Of a DNA stretch of 9,126 bases, positions 1-5,282 are shown piece by piece. This stretch comes from GCA-002282575 sp964519885 (GTDB lineage Bacteria > Pseudomonadota > Gammaproteobacteria > Thiomicrospirales > Thiomicrospiraceae). The stretch's first letter is position 1, and each line of letters opens with the position of its first letter. The translations under genes and the position numbers were made by a program. Under the pieces are notes generated by a model that saw only the letters and a list, made by a program, of their open reading frames with translations, was not told the DNA's origin and did no database searches. Where the stretch lies: contig CAZFLX010000046.1 in assembly GCA_964519885.1 (NCBI GenBank), forward strand, positions 1-9,126, in the 5' to 3' direction.

Positions 1-553
1 GGAATTTTTAAAGAAAGCAGCTTAAAATCTCTCCGGAAATACTTGACCATTACACCTATTGAAAGTTCGGCAATCGGCGGAAATCAATATAGCGGTTTCT
101 GGATACGTTTCGCCGCCTACGTTATCGACAGCGTGATCCTTCTAATTCCTACACTCTTGGTGTCATTTTTATATCGTGCAACTATTCCCGCAGACGATTC
201 ATTTGCTTGGCTTGTTGAACTCATAGACTTCTCGATGACGTTGACAATCTGGTGGGTCTATGTGGCGGTTTTGCACTCATCTGTTTGGCAAGCAACTATC
301 GGCAAAAAGCTATTAGGCATGAAAGTTGTTGATTACGCTGGAAACAGAATATCTTTTGGCAGAGCTACAGGAAGATATTTCGCGGGATTTCTATCCGCGA
401 TACTGTTGTGCATTGGCTTTATCATGGTTGCTTTTACAAAAAAGAAGCAAGCATTGCATGATAAGTTAGCAAGTACTTTGGTTGTAAGAATTGCGCAAAC
501 CTAACTCTGCGCTCAAGCGGGACGCGCCTACGGCGCGCCCCTCAATTTGAACG
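1..553 (+). mobile_element. Integron gene cassette 1 (RDD protein), 5' end outside window
   Basis: This cassette consists of the RDD-family gene and the attC that follows it. The right boundary is the G/TT cut point of the core site GTTAGAC (553-559). The left boundary is not in the window, because no GTTRRRY-type core site precedes the gene. The gene's stop codon (502-504) lies inside the left core site of the attC, which is the tight packing typical of integron cassettes. The cassette assignment rests on the attC. That the array extends further left is an inference. Confidence 0.7.
43..504 (+). CDS. RDD family membrane protein (start uncertain, possibly 5'-partial)
   Basis: A small polytopic inner-membrane protein of the RDD family; the role of most members is unknown, and transport or ion homeostasis is proposed for some. 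The family residues are visible: Arg22 and Asp29 in the first segment (WIRFAAYVID) and Asp140 in HDK near the C-terminus. The motif IGKKLLGMKVVD (86-97) lies in the cytoplasmic loop. Three hydrophobic segments are apparent at about 23-46, 57-78 and 112-131. The 153-residue length suits a minimal RDD protein. The start used here is TTG at 43 with only a weak upstream GGAAA. The frame stays open to the window's left edge with no other start, so the true start may lie outside. It is a cassette gene without a visible promoter of its own. Confidence 0.85.
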   Translation: MTITPIESSAIGGNQYSGFWIRFAAYVIDSVILLIPTLLVSFLYRATIPADDSFAWLVELIDFSMTLTIWWVYVAVLHSSVWQATIGKKLLGMKVVDYAGNRISFGRATGRYFAGFLSAILLCIGFIMVAFTKKKQALHDKLASTLVVRIAQT

Positions 554-559
554 TTAGAC
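499..559 (+). repeat. attC recombination site 1 (59-base-element type)
   Basis: A 61-bp site. The left core ACCTAAC (499-505) fits RYYYAAC and the right core GTTAGAC (553-559) fits GTTRRRY; they are near-perfect inverted complements. Between them the inner arms GACGCGCC and GGCGCGCC pair around a TAC apex, and CTCAAG / CTCAATTTGA form the inner L boxes. This is the layout and sequence style of the attC sites of mobile integron cassettes. Bottom-strand folding for integrase recognition is family knowledge. Confidence 0.88.
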
Positions 560-577
560 TAGACAGTCTTAAATCGC

Positions 578-605
578 TTGCTATATAGTTGTACATATGT
601 ACAAT
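578..605 (+). promoter_or_regulatory. Promoter and palindromic operator of toxin-antitoxin cassette 2
   Basis: A perfect 16-bp palindrome, TTGTACATATGTACAA, occupies 589-604. It overlaps possible -10 elements (TATATA at 582-587, or TACAAT at 600-605 with TTGCTA at 578-583 as -35). A symmetric site on the promoter just upstream of a toxin-antitoxin operon is the usual position for an autoregulatory operator. The palindrome is seen directly; its use as an operator is inferred. Confidence 0.55.
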
Positions 606-622
606 TTAAATGAGTTTGTTTT

Positions 623-1015
623 ATGTTAGTCACCATTGATACCTCAGCCATTATTGCCGTGATCGGAAATGAGAAGCATAAGGCAAAGCTTGTTTCACAG
701 ACGCAAGGTGCTCAATTGGTTGCGCCTTTATCGGTGCATTGGGAGGTTGGTAACGCTTTTTCTGCAATGTTTAAGCGTAAGTCGATTACTTTGTCTCAAG
801 CTCAACAAGCATTAGAAGTTTACAAAATGATTCCGATTCGTTTTATTGAGGTTCAGTTAGAGCGCACCTTGGTGATTAGTGAAAAATTTAATATTTATGC
901 TTACGATGCCTATTTATTGCAGTGTACGGAACAGACAAATAGCACCTTGATGACGCTGGATAAGAACTTGTTATCCGTGGCGCAACAAATGGGTCTTTCA
1001 ACCTTGGAGATATAA
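623..1015 (+). CDS. PIN-domain toxin (VapC-like ribonuclease)
   Basis: Predicted Mg2+-dependent endoribonuclease toxin of the PIN superfamily, 130 residues, the usual size. The acidic residues of a PIN active site are in place: Asp6 (IDTSAI), Glu41 (HWEVGN), Asp95 (YAYDAYLL) and Asp113 (MTLDKN). Family members cleave tRNA or rRNA and stop translation; the target here is unknown. The start at 623 is preceded by a weak TGAG. The gene is followed after one base by a Phd-like antitoxin. The toxin therefore comes first, opposite to the normal vapBC order. Calling it VapC-like is safe at the domain level; the exact subfamily is not determined. Confidence 0.85.
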   Translation: MLVTIDTSAIIAVIGNEKHKAKLVSQTQGAQLVAPLSVHWEVGNAFSAMFKRKSITLSQAQQALEVYKMIPIRFIEVQLERTLVISEKFNIYAYDAYLLQCTEQTNSTLMTLDKNLLSVAQQMGLSTLEI

Positions 1016-1016
1016 A

Positions 1017-1244
1017 ATGAAGCAATATAACTTTACGGAAGCAAGACAAAACCTTGCTTTTGTGCTGGATACGGCTAAAAAAGAAGGTGTTATCTGCATT
1101 AGTCGTCGTGATGGCGATGCATTTTATATTACGCCTGTAAAACCAAGTTCATCGCCATTGAATGTTGAGGGGGTTGATTTAGGTTTATCGTCAGGTGATA
1201 TTGTTGAGTTAGTGCGAGAAGGTAGAGATAGAAGCTATTTTTGA
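1017..1244 (+). CDS. Phd/YefM-like antitoxin, downstream of its toxin
   Basis: A 75-residue protein in tandem with the PIN toxin, separated by a single base. The ribosome-binding site GGAG (1006-1009) lies within the toxin gene, so translation is probably coupled. The N-terminal half (NFTEARQNLAFVLDTAKKEG, then CISRRDGDAFYITPV) has the Phd/YefM pattern: a helix starting with 'F-TEAR-NL', then strands with an R-[RK]-x-G turn. The C-terminal tail (about 48-75) is acidic, then basic, and would be the part that neutralises the toxin. Antitoxin assignment comes from this fold pattern and the pairing. The N-terminal half probably also binds DNA at the upstream palindrome. Confidence 0.75.
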   Translation: MKQYNFTEARQNLAFVLDTAKKEGVICISRRDGDAFYITPVKPSSSPLNVEGVDLGLSSGDIVELVREGRDRSYF

Positions 1245-1246
1245 TG

Positions 1247-1271
1247 AGTCGTTGAACCGCCGCTTCGCGCC
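1247..1271 (+). repeat. 25-bp attC-like fragment, copy 1
   Basis: Starts AGTCGTTGAACCGCC and ends GCTTCGCGCC. It matches 3025-3049 in 24 of 25 positions. It begins two bases after the antitoxin stop codon, where a cassette's left core site usually lies, and contains GTTGAAC, one mismatch from RYYYAAC. Probably the left half of a former attC; the right half is missing. Confidence 0.5.
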
Positions 1272-1364
1272 GGATAACAACTCCTTGGAGCACACAGCCA
1301 AAATTTCTGCTAGACTTCGTCTATCATCAATTTTTACTGCTGCTCAACTCGCACCCCGTTATAC
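1272..1364 (+). repeat. attC recombination site 2
   Basis: A 93-bp imperfect inverted repeat. The outer cores are GGATAAC (1272-1278) and GTTATAC (1358-1364), six of seven complementary. Inner arms pair as TTGGAGCA...CAG with CTGCTGCTCAA, AAAATT with AATTTTT, and TAGAC with GTCTA around a TTC loop. The right core deviates from GTTRRRY at one position, as is frequent in chromosomal-integron sites. The long hairpin between short core sites is the attC architecture. Confidence 0.75.
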
Positions 1365-2187
1365 ACAAAGGAGAGCCCATGCCTGACCCAAAGATTGATT
1401 CCTTTCCACCCGAAGTAGCAGAAAAACTTCAATACTATGTTTACCGGTTAATTGATCCTAGGAACGGGGAAACCTTTTATATCGGGAAAGGAAAGGGCAA
1501 TCGTGTATTTGCTCATGCTCGCGGTGATATTGAGACTGATTCCCTGTCTGAAAAAATGACCCGAATCAGATCAATTCACATAGCGGGATTTGATGTTGCT
1601 CATGTTATTCATAGACATGGATTGTCTGAAAAATCAGCTTTCGAGGTTGAAGCCGCTTTAATAGATGCTTATCCGGGAATAACCAATATTATGGATGGTC
1701 ATGGGAATAGTGATTTTGGTGCTATGCATTCTTCCGAAATCATAAAGAAATACTCCGCAGAAACTGCAAAGTTTGAACACAAAGCTTTGCTTATCAGCGT
1801 TAACCGAAGCGCTCTAGAAAGCTCACTTTATGAAGCCACTCGCTATGCTTGGCGTTTGAGCAAAAAGAAAGCGAATGAAGCAGAGATTGTTTTAGCAACT
1901 GTACAAGGCTTAATTGTGGGCGCTTTCGTTGCTGATGAGTGGATAGAAGCAAATACAGAAAATTTTCCAGGAAGAGAGACGGCTGAAGGGCGCTACGGAT
2001 TCAAAGGGCATGAAGCTCCAGTAGAGTTACAACAACAGTATGTAGGTAAGCGCACACCAGATGAATTTCGCAAAAAGGGTGCGTCTAATCCTATAAAGTA
2101 TACATGGTAGGTTATTGTGTATAACAAGCAGCTACACACGGATATTTTGCTACGCTAGCGCTCCACAAAATCCCAGTGAGCTGAGCG
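1359..2187 (+). mobile_element. Integron gene cassette 3 (GIY-YIG protein)
   Basis: An 829-bp cassette between the cut points of GTTATAC (1358-1364) and GTTATAT (2187-2193), with one gene in the standard orientation and little non-coding sequence. The short 5' leader (about 20 bp) has a strong ribosome-binding site but no evident promoter. Expression would depend on upstream read-through, as for most cassettes. Confidence 0.78.
1379..2110 (+). CDS. GIY-YIG (LEM-3-like) domain protein
   Basis: A 243-residue cassette protein. The N-terminal GIY-YIG nuclease fold shows Tyr20-Val-Tyr22 in place of GIY and Tyr34-Ile-Gly36 for YIG, followed by KGKGNR with Arg42. A likely metal-binding Glu91 lies in FEVEAALIDAYP, with Asn103 after it. 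The catalytic set therefore looks intact. The LEM-3-like subgroup is a family match by pattern. From about residue 145 there is a second, alpha/beta region (ATRYAWRLSKKKANEAEIVL, then a strand GLIVGAFVADEW and RYGFKGHEA) that I cannot name. A DNA-cleaving or repair role is an inference from the fold. The ribosome-binding site AAAGGAG (1367-1373) sits five bases before ATG, so the start is secure. Confidence 0.85.
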   Translation: MPDPKIDSFPPEVAEKLQYYVYRLIDPRNGETFYIGKGKGNRVFAHARGDIETDSLSEKMTRIRSIHIAGFDVAHVIHRHGLSEKSAFEVEAALIDAYPGITNIMDGHGNSDFGAMHSSEIIKKYSAETAKFEHKALLISVNRSALESSLYEATRYAWRLSKKKANEAEIVLATVQGLIVGAFVADEWIEANTENFPGRETAEGRYGFKGHEAPVELQQQYVGKRTPDEFRKKGASNPIKYTW

Positions 2188-2193
2188 TTATAT
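2119..2193 (+). repeat. attC recombination site 3
   Basis: A 75-bp site starting nine bases after the GIY-YIG stop codon. Outer cores GTATAAC (2119-2125) and GTTATAT (2187-2193) are inverted complements. Inside, AGCAGCT pairs with AGCTGAGC, and GGATATTTTG pairs with CAAAATCC with an unpaired base on one side. The apex holds GCTAGCGC. The TATAACAA...GCGTTATA style resembles the sites of chromosomal integrons and differs from attC site 1. Confidence 0.85.
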
Positions 2194-2207
2194 AACGCAC
2201 AATAGAC

Positions 2208-2627
2208 TTACTCAAACCAATTGGCTAACTGCAACTGGGCAATGTCTGAGAAGTCTTTCGTGTTCCTCGTGACCAAGGTTAAGCCATGACTAATCGCAAT
2301 GGCAGCAATTTGCCCGTCAACAAAAGGAAGGGTTTTCCCTGCTTTTTCCGAGTCGGCACGCAGTTGCGCGTGTATGTGCGCTGCTTTAGCATCGTAATCA
2401 AAAACGGGCAATACCGAGACGACAGTTTGCAAGTAATGACCAATAGCATCCTTCTTTTTGCCCGTGTTCATCTTGAGCCACCCATAGCGTAACTCGTGTA
2501 TCACAACTGAAGGCACTGCTATTTCGTGCTCGTAACGTGTCAAATTCTCTAACACCTTCGTATGGCAGTTTTCTTTTGTTACTTCAGAAATGATATTCGT
2601 GTCGAGTAACCAAATGCTCGTTACCAT
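2208..2627 (-). CDS. PIN-domain toxin (VapC/FitB-like ribonuclease)
   Basis: A 139-residue PIN endoribonuclease toxin. Active-site acids: Asp9 (LLDTNIIS), Glu45 (IHELRYGW) and Asp104 (FVDGQIAA), with Asn122 and Asp125 near the fourth position (TRNTKDF). The LLDTN-IISE opening and the F-V-D-x-x-IAAIA helix with TRNTKDF are the typical VapC/FitB pattern. ATG at 2627 overlaps the antitoxin stop codon by seven bases (ATGGTAA), so translation is coupled and the antitoxin is made first. It is not closely similar to the PIN toxin at 623-1015, and the two modules have opposite gene order. RNA target unknown. Confidence 0.92.
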   Translation of the reverse strand: MVTSIWLLDTNIISEVTKENCHTKVLENLTRYEHEIAVPSVVIHELRYGWLKMNTGKKKDAIGHYLQTVVSVLPVFDYDAKAAHIHAQLRADSEKAGKTLPFVDGQIAAIAISHGLTLVTRNTKDFSDIAQLQLANWFE

Positions 2628-2896
2628 GAAAAGGCTCTGCCCGTATCTTGTTGGCGTTCGGGTAAAAAGTCATCGTCGCTAGTGATTAAGTTAGTGCTGT
2701 TGTCATCGCGCCAACTCGCTAAACGGGTTGCAAAGCTACGCTGCACGTTGTTGATTTGTTCAAACTGCTGTGCAGACATCAGCACGGCTTCGGTTTGACC
2801 TTTACGAGAAATACACACAGGATGATTGTTATTCACAACCTGCTGAATGGTTTCCAATAGGTGCGAGCGCGTGTAGGAATAAGTCAGCGTTTGCAT
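2621..2896 (-). CDS. Phd/YefM-family antitoxin
   Basis: A 91-residue antitoxin for the overlapping PIN toxin. The opening LTYSYTRSHLLETIQQVVNN, then PVCISRKG and EAVLMSAQQFEQI (about residues 29-50) are the Phd/YefM DNA-binding fold: helix, strand with R-K-G turn, strand, then 'MS-x-x-x-F'. The C-terminal portion (about 55-91, acidic SDDD and ending RAFSW) is the likely toxin-binding tail. The start at 2896 is chosen over an upstream in-frame ATG at 3073 because it has GAGG seven bases upstream, the Phd domain starts there, and a promoter lies between the two. It probably represses its own promoter with the toxin. Confidence 0.88.
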   Translation of the reverse strand: MQTLTYSYTRSHLLETIQQVVNNNHPVCISRKGQTEAVLMSAQQFEQINNVQRSFATRLASWRDDNSTNLITSDDDFLPERQQDTGRAFSW

Positions 2897-2911
2897 GATC
2901 GTGCCTCGATT

Positions 2912-2956
2912 TTTATTGTACATCTTTATTGTACGGGTGTGTTTATGCACTTGCAA
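2912..2956 (-). promoter_or_regulatory. Promoter with 13-bp-spaced direct repeat, PIN/Phd operon
   Basis: Read on the minus strand, the -35 TTGCAA (2956-2951) and -10 TACAAT (2933-2928) are separated by 17 bp. The -10 lies inside one copy of the ten-base direct repeat GTACAATAAA (2934-2925), repeated 13 bp downstream (2921-2912). The repeat is a candidate antitoxin or complex binding site. The repeat and the promoter spacing are seen in the sequence; the operator role is inferred. Confidence 0.6.
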
Positions 2957-3024
2957 GGTGGATTCGTAACGTGACGGGTATGACGCGGAACAGCAACGTG
3001 TGTTGACTGTCGTGCGTGTTTTAC

Positions 3025-3062
3025 AGTCGTTTAACCGCCGCTTCGCGCCTCTTGCGTCAAAC
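3025..3062 (+). repeat. 25-bp attC-like fragment, copy 2, within a degenerate attC
   Basis: Positions 3025-3049 match 1247-1271 in 24 of 25 bases. This copy contains GTTTAAC (3029-3035), a perfect RYYYAAC core. The complementary right core would be GTTAAAC; the nearest is GTCAAAC (3056-3062), one base off and at only 34 bp total length, which is shorter than usual attC sites. It ends two bases from the ATPase stop codon. Probably a decayed or truncated attC marking the array's right edge. Confidence 0.45.
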
Positions 3063-3063
3063 C

Positions 3064-4281
3064 TTACCCCCATAAGCTCGACAAGGGCACAGCCCAGAGT
3101 TTATCGCCGACAGATTTAATCTCGTTGCCGTCGTATAGCACAATGCCAGCCGTTAGGTTGTCTCCAACCAGACTGTGAAAATGTTTGATTCCTTTGAAAT
3201 CGTTCATACCGATGGTTGCCGATGCTTTGACCTCGATGGCAACTAGGTCGTTGCGTTCGTTTTCAACAATAAAATCGACTTCATTTTTTGAAGCATCACG
3301 GTAATGACTGAAGTGGTAGCGATGGTCAGAATAACTCGACATTTTCAACAGCTCACTCAACACAAACGATTCTGTCAGTGCCCCCATGGCAGAGCGATCA
3401 CGCAACAAACTGCTTTTGGTTTGTCCGAGTAGTGTCGCCAAGACTGCCGAATCGATAAATTGTATTTTAGGCGATTTAACAATCCGACTGATGGCATTAC
3501 TTGACCAACTAGGCACTTCGCTGATCAGATACATCTGTTCTAAAATACTCATGTATTTTGCCGCTGTTTTGCGGTCGATACCAATTTCTCCTGCTGCTTT
3601 AGCGGCATTACTTAATCCGCCTGCCATCTGTGCGATGATGCCAAAAAACTTGGGCATTTGTGCCGACTTTGAAATACCCGCAACGTCTAGAATATCTCGC
3701 GTCAATAGGGCATTGACGTATTGTGCACACCAATCTTGTTTACGCTTTTCGCTGCTACGTGCGACAACTTCTGGGTAGCCGCCCGAAATCAGTTTATCAA
3801 TGAGCACATCGCCAACATCAAGTTGGGTAGGCACTGGAATATTGCCTGAAAATACGGCATCTAACCAGTTGGTATTGCTGTTCACCATTTCCGCTTGTGA
3901 CAAGGGCAGTAGGGTCAAATTTTCCATACGACCAGCCAAAGAGTCAGCAAAACTAGGCATCGTCAGCACATTGGTCGAGCCAGTTAAGACAAACCGTCCC
4001 GATTGACGATTGTCATCGATGCTTTTTTTGATTGCCAATAGCAAATGTGGGGCGCGTTGAATTTCGTCGATAATCATGCGTTCACTTCGACGGATAAAGC
4101 CCGTCGGGTCAGTTAGCGCATAGCTTCGATCAAGCTCATCATCTAAGGTGAAATAGGTCATGGTTGGCGATAGGCTTTTGACCAGCGTTGTTTTGCCAGA
4201 CTGCCTAGGTCCTGTGATGAGTAATGCAGGCGTGTCGCTGAGTATGCCACAAATTTTGTTGTTTATCTTTCTGGTAAACAT
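3064..4281 (-). CDS. AAA_14 / DUF4143 ATPase
   Basis: A 405-residue member of the widespread AAA_14-DUF4143 ATPase family, whose cellular role is not established. Walker A is GPRQSGKTT (24-32), Walker B RMIIDEIQ (with Asp72 and Glu73), and LTGSTN (99-104) forms the sensor region. A middle helical, winged-helix-like part (about 205-255, 'AAKAAGEIGIDRKTAAKYM') follows. The C-terminal DUF4143 part (about 270-405) ends in a PD-(D/E)XK-like pattern: Glu334-Val-Asp336, then Ile-Glu350-Val-Lys352. The length is complete. The start at 4281 has no good ribosome-binding site, but no better start fits. It sits alone on the minus strand behind an array of direct repeats. A link to the neighbouring toxin-antitoxin genes is not shown. 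Confidence 0.92.
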   Translation of the reverse strand: MFTRKINNKICGILSDTPALLITGPRQSGKTTLVKSLSPTMTYFTLDDELDRSYALTDPTGFIRRSERMIIDEIQRAPHLLLAIKKSIDDNRQSGRFVLTGSTNVLTMPSFADSLAGRMENLTLLPLSQAEMVNSNTNWLDAVFSGNIPVPTQLDVGDVLIDKLISGGYPEVVARSSEKRKQDWCAQYVNALLTRDILDVAGISKSAQMPKFFGIIAQMAGGLSNAAKAAGEIGIDRKTAAKYMSILEQMYLISEVPSWSSNAISRIVKSPKIQFIDSAVLATLLGQTKSSLLRDRSAMGALTESFVLSELLKMSSYSDHRYHFSHYRDASKNEVDFIVENERNDLVAIEVKASATIGMNDFKGIKHFHSLVGDNLTAGIVLYDGNEIKSVGDKLWAVPLSSLWG

Positions 4282-4312
4282 ACGCTAGCCCATTAAATCA
4301 ATATAGATAAAT

Positions 4313-4342
4313 ATTATCAAAAAAGGAATTTACCTTCTACAA
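4313..4342 (-). promoter_or_regulatory. Putative promoter of the DUF4143 ATPase
   Basis: On the minus strand, TTGTAG (4342-4337) and GATAAT (4318-4313) are 18 bp apart, placing the start site about 25-30 bp before the ATG. A second -10-like TATAAT at 4355-4350 lies further upstream but has no good -35. The elements are interleaved with the direct repeats at 4318-4373, so a protein bound there would block or modulate initiation. Weak promoter match; modest confidence. Confidence 0.4.
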
Positions 4343-4373
4343 AAAAGGAATTATATTGCTCAAAAACGGGATT
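4318..4373 (-). repeat. Three direct repeats with 21-22 bp period, upstream of the ATPase
   Basis: On the plus strand the unit is CAAAAAAGGAATT at 4318-4330 and 4340-4352 (identical) and CAAAAACGGGATT at 4361-4373. The spacings are 22 and 21 bp, about two helical turns, so all copies face the same side of the DNA. A weaker fourth copy (CGAAAAGGCTGATT, 4382-4395) keeps the period. This phased arrangement at a promoter suggests cooperative binding by a regulator, perhaps the ATPase itself. Confidence 0.7.
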
Positions 4374-4511
4374 TTATTGTGCGAAAAGGCTGATTGGTGT
4401 ATGTTAGTTTTTACCTGCTTATCTTTCTTATGTAAAGTAATGTCTTGTAAAAAATCAATCTAGCGGTATGCGTTTGCAACCCGAATGCTTTGTATTGCAA
4501 TGCTGTTACAA

Positions 4512-5213
4512 TTATCTTACCACCCTCACTCCAAAAATAGCCGTGCCTATGCGCACTATGGTCGCACCTTCAGTAATGGCTGCTTCAAGATCATCCGACA
4601 TTCCCATCGATAAGTGTGGCAAGTCAATCGCTAAGGTAAGCGAGAGCCGATCACGCCAGTCTCGTAGCTGTGCAAATACTTGTCTTTGCTGAGTGGGGTC
4701 AGTTTGTGGGCTGGGAATAGACATTAAACCACATAACTTTAAACTCGGGAATGTTTGAATGCTTTTGGCCAGTTCAAGCGCTTCATCAAAATGACGCACC
4801 CCAGACTTGCTAGCTTCATCATCAATATTCACCTGAATGAGCAATTGTAATGGCGGTAAATGGGTTGGTCGATGTTGAGCTAATAAGGGAATCAGTTTTA
4901 AGCGATCAATACTGTGAATCATGCTCGCGATGGGTGCAACGTCTTTACATTTATTCGATTGCAAAGGGCCAATAAAATGCCATTCAATCGGCAAATGCGC
5001 CAGTGATTGCGCTTTGGCTTGTAATTCTTGCACATAGTTTTCACCAAAAGCGCGTTGACCTTGTTCAGCAAGCGTTGCTATGGCTTCGGTAGAATGAAAT
5101 TTGCTCACCGCTAAAAGTTGCACACTGGCCAACTCACGCCCTGCAGCGACAGTTGCATTGTGAATACGTTGTTGAATGTTGTGCCAGTTTTCAATCAGTG
5201 TCTGTGCGTTCAT
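4512..5213 (-). CDS. yggS: YggS/PROSC-type PLP homeostasis protein
   Basis: A 233-residue pyridoxal-5'-phosphate-binding protein with the alanine-racemase-type N-terminal barrel fold. It has no known catalytic activity; it buffers PLP and affects amino- and keto-acid balance in the cytoplasm. The PLP-binding lysine is Lys38 (LLAVSK). Other family blocks are FGENYVQE (56-63), HFIGPLQSNK (79-88), LSMGMSDDLEAAI and RIGTAIFG (221-228), the last three contacting the cofactor phosphate and ring. Length equals the E. coli protein within a residue. An AGGA element nine bases upstream supports the ATG. It is transcribed divergently from the LexA-family gene, sharing a 150-bp control region with it. 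No proC or pilT neighbour, common in other species, is present on this side. Confidence 0.95.
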   Translation of the reverse strand: MNAQTLIENWHNIQQRIHNATVAAGRELASVQLLAVSKFHSTEAIATLAEQGQRAFGENYVQELQAKAQSLAHLPIEWHFIGPLQSNKCKDVAPIASMIHSIDRLKLIPLLAQHRPTHLPPLQLLIQVNIDDEASKSGVRHFDEALELAKSIQTFPSLKLCGLMSIPSPQTDPTQQRQVFAQLRDWRDRLSLTLAIDLPHLSMGMSDDLEAAITEGATIVRIGTAIFGVRVVR

Positions 5214-5241
5214 CTTCTGCGTTCCTGTTGTTGTGGTAAAT

Positions 5242-5270
5242 AGATTATTACGAGTTCATGGTAGGGTCAA
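5242..5270 (-). promoter_or_regulatory. Promoter of yggS
   Basis: Minus-strand -35 TTGACC (5270-5265) and -10 TAATCT (5247-5242) with a 17-bp spacer, giving a leader of about 20-25 nt. The outermost LexA-type box (5283-5294) lies 12 bp upstream of this -35. Repression of yggS by that box is possible but not implied. Confidence 0.6.
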
Positions 5271-5282
5271 ATGAAAAATAAA

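Larger units (their letters stand above)
554..1358 (+). mobile_element. Integron gene cassette 2 (PIN toxin / Phd-like antitoxin)
   Basis: An 805-bp cassette bounded by the G/TT cut points of GTTAGAC (553-559) and GTTATAC (1358-1364). It holds a complete toxin-antitoxin pair and its own promoter region (about 560-622). This is common for toxin-antitoxin cassettes, which need expression wherever they land in an array. Its 3' end is unusual because a 25-bp attC-like fragment (1247-1271) lies directly before the attC proper. Confidence 0.75.
2188..3062 (-). mobile_element. Probable reverse-oriented cassette 4 (PIN/Phd toxin-antitoxin)
   Basis: The toxin-antitoxin pair on the minus strand begins 14 bases after attC site 3 and, with its promoter, ends near a decayed attC-like sequence (3029-3062). 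Cassettes with genes reading against the array, usually toxin-antitoxin modules with their own promoters, are known in large integrons. The right boundary is uncertain because no intact right core site is present. It could instead be ordinary chromosomal DNA flanking the last cassette. Confidence 0.45.

Noticed and set aside
2897..3073. N-terminal extension of the minus-strand antitoxin to an ATG at 3073
   Set aside because: The extension covers the promoter, the direct repeats and the attC-like fragment, overlaps the ATPase end, and reads as Cys/Ser/Arg-rich non-family sequence. The ATG at 2896 has a ribosome-binding site and starts the Phd domain.
3386..4006. Plus-strand open frames inside the DUF4143 ATPase gene
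   Set aside because: They mirror a clear family protein on the other strand, have no ribosome-binding sites and show no domain patterns.
4318..4395. CRISPR array
   Set aside because: The units are only 13 bp, spaced 8-9 bp, degenerate, and lie on a promoter; no repeat-spacer structure and no cas genes.
4468..4692. Plus-strand open frame across the yggS 3' end
   Set aside because: Most of it is antisense to conserved YggS codons; no ribosome-binding site.
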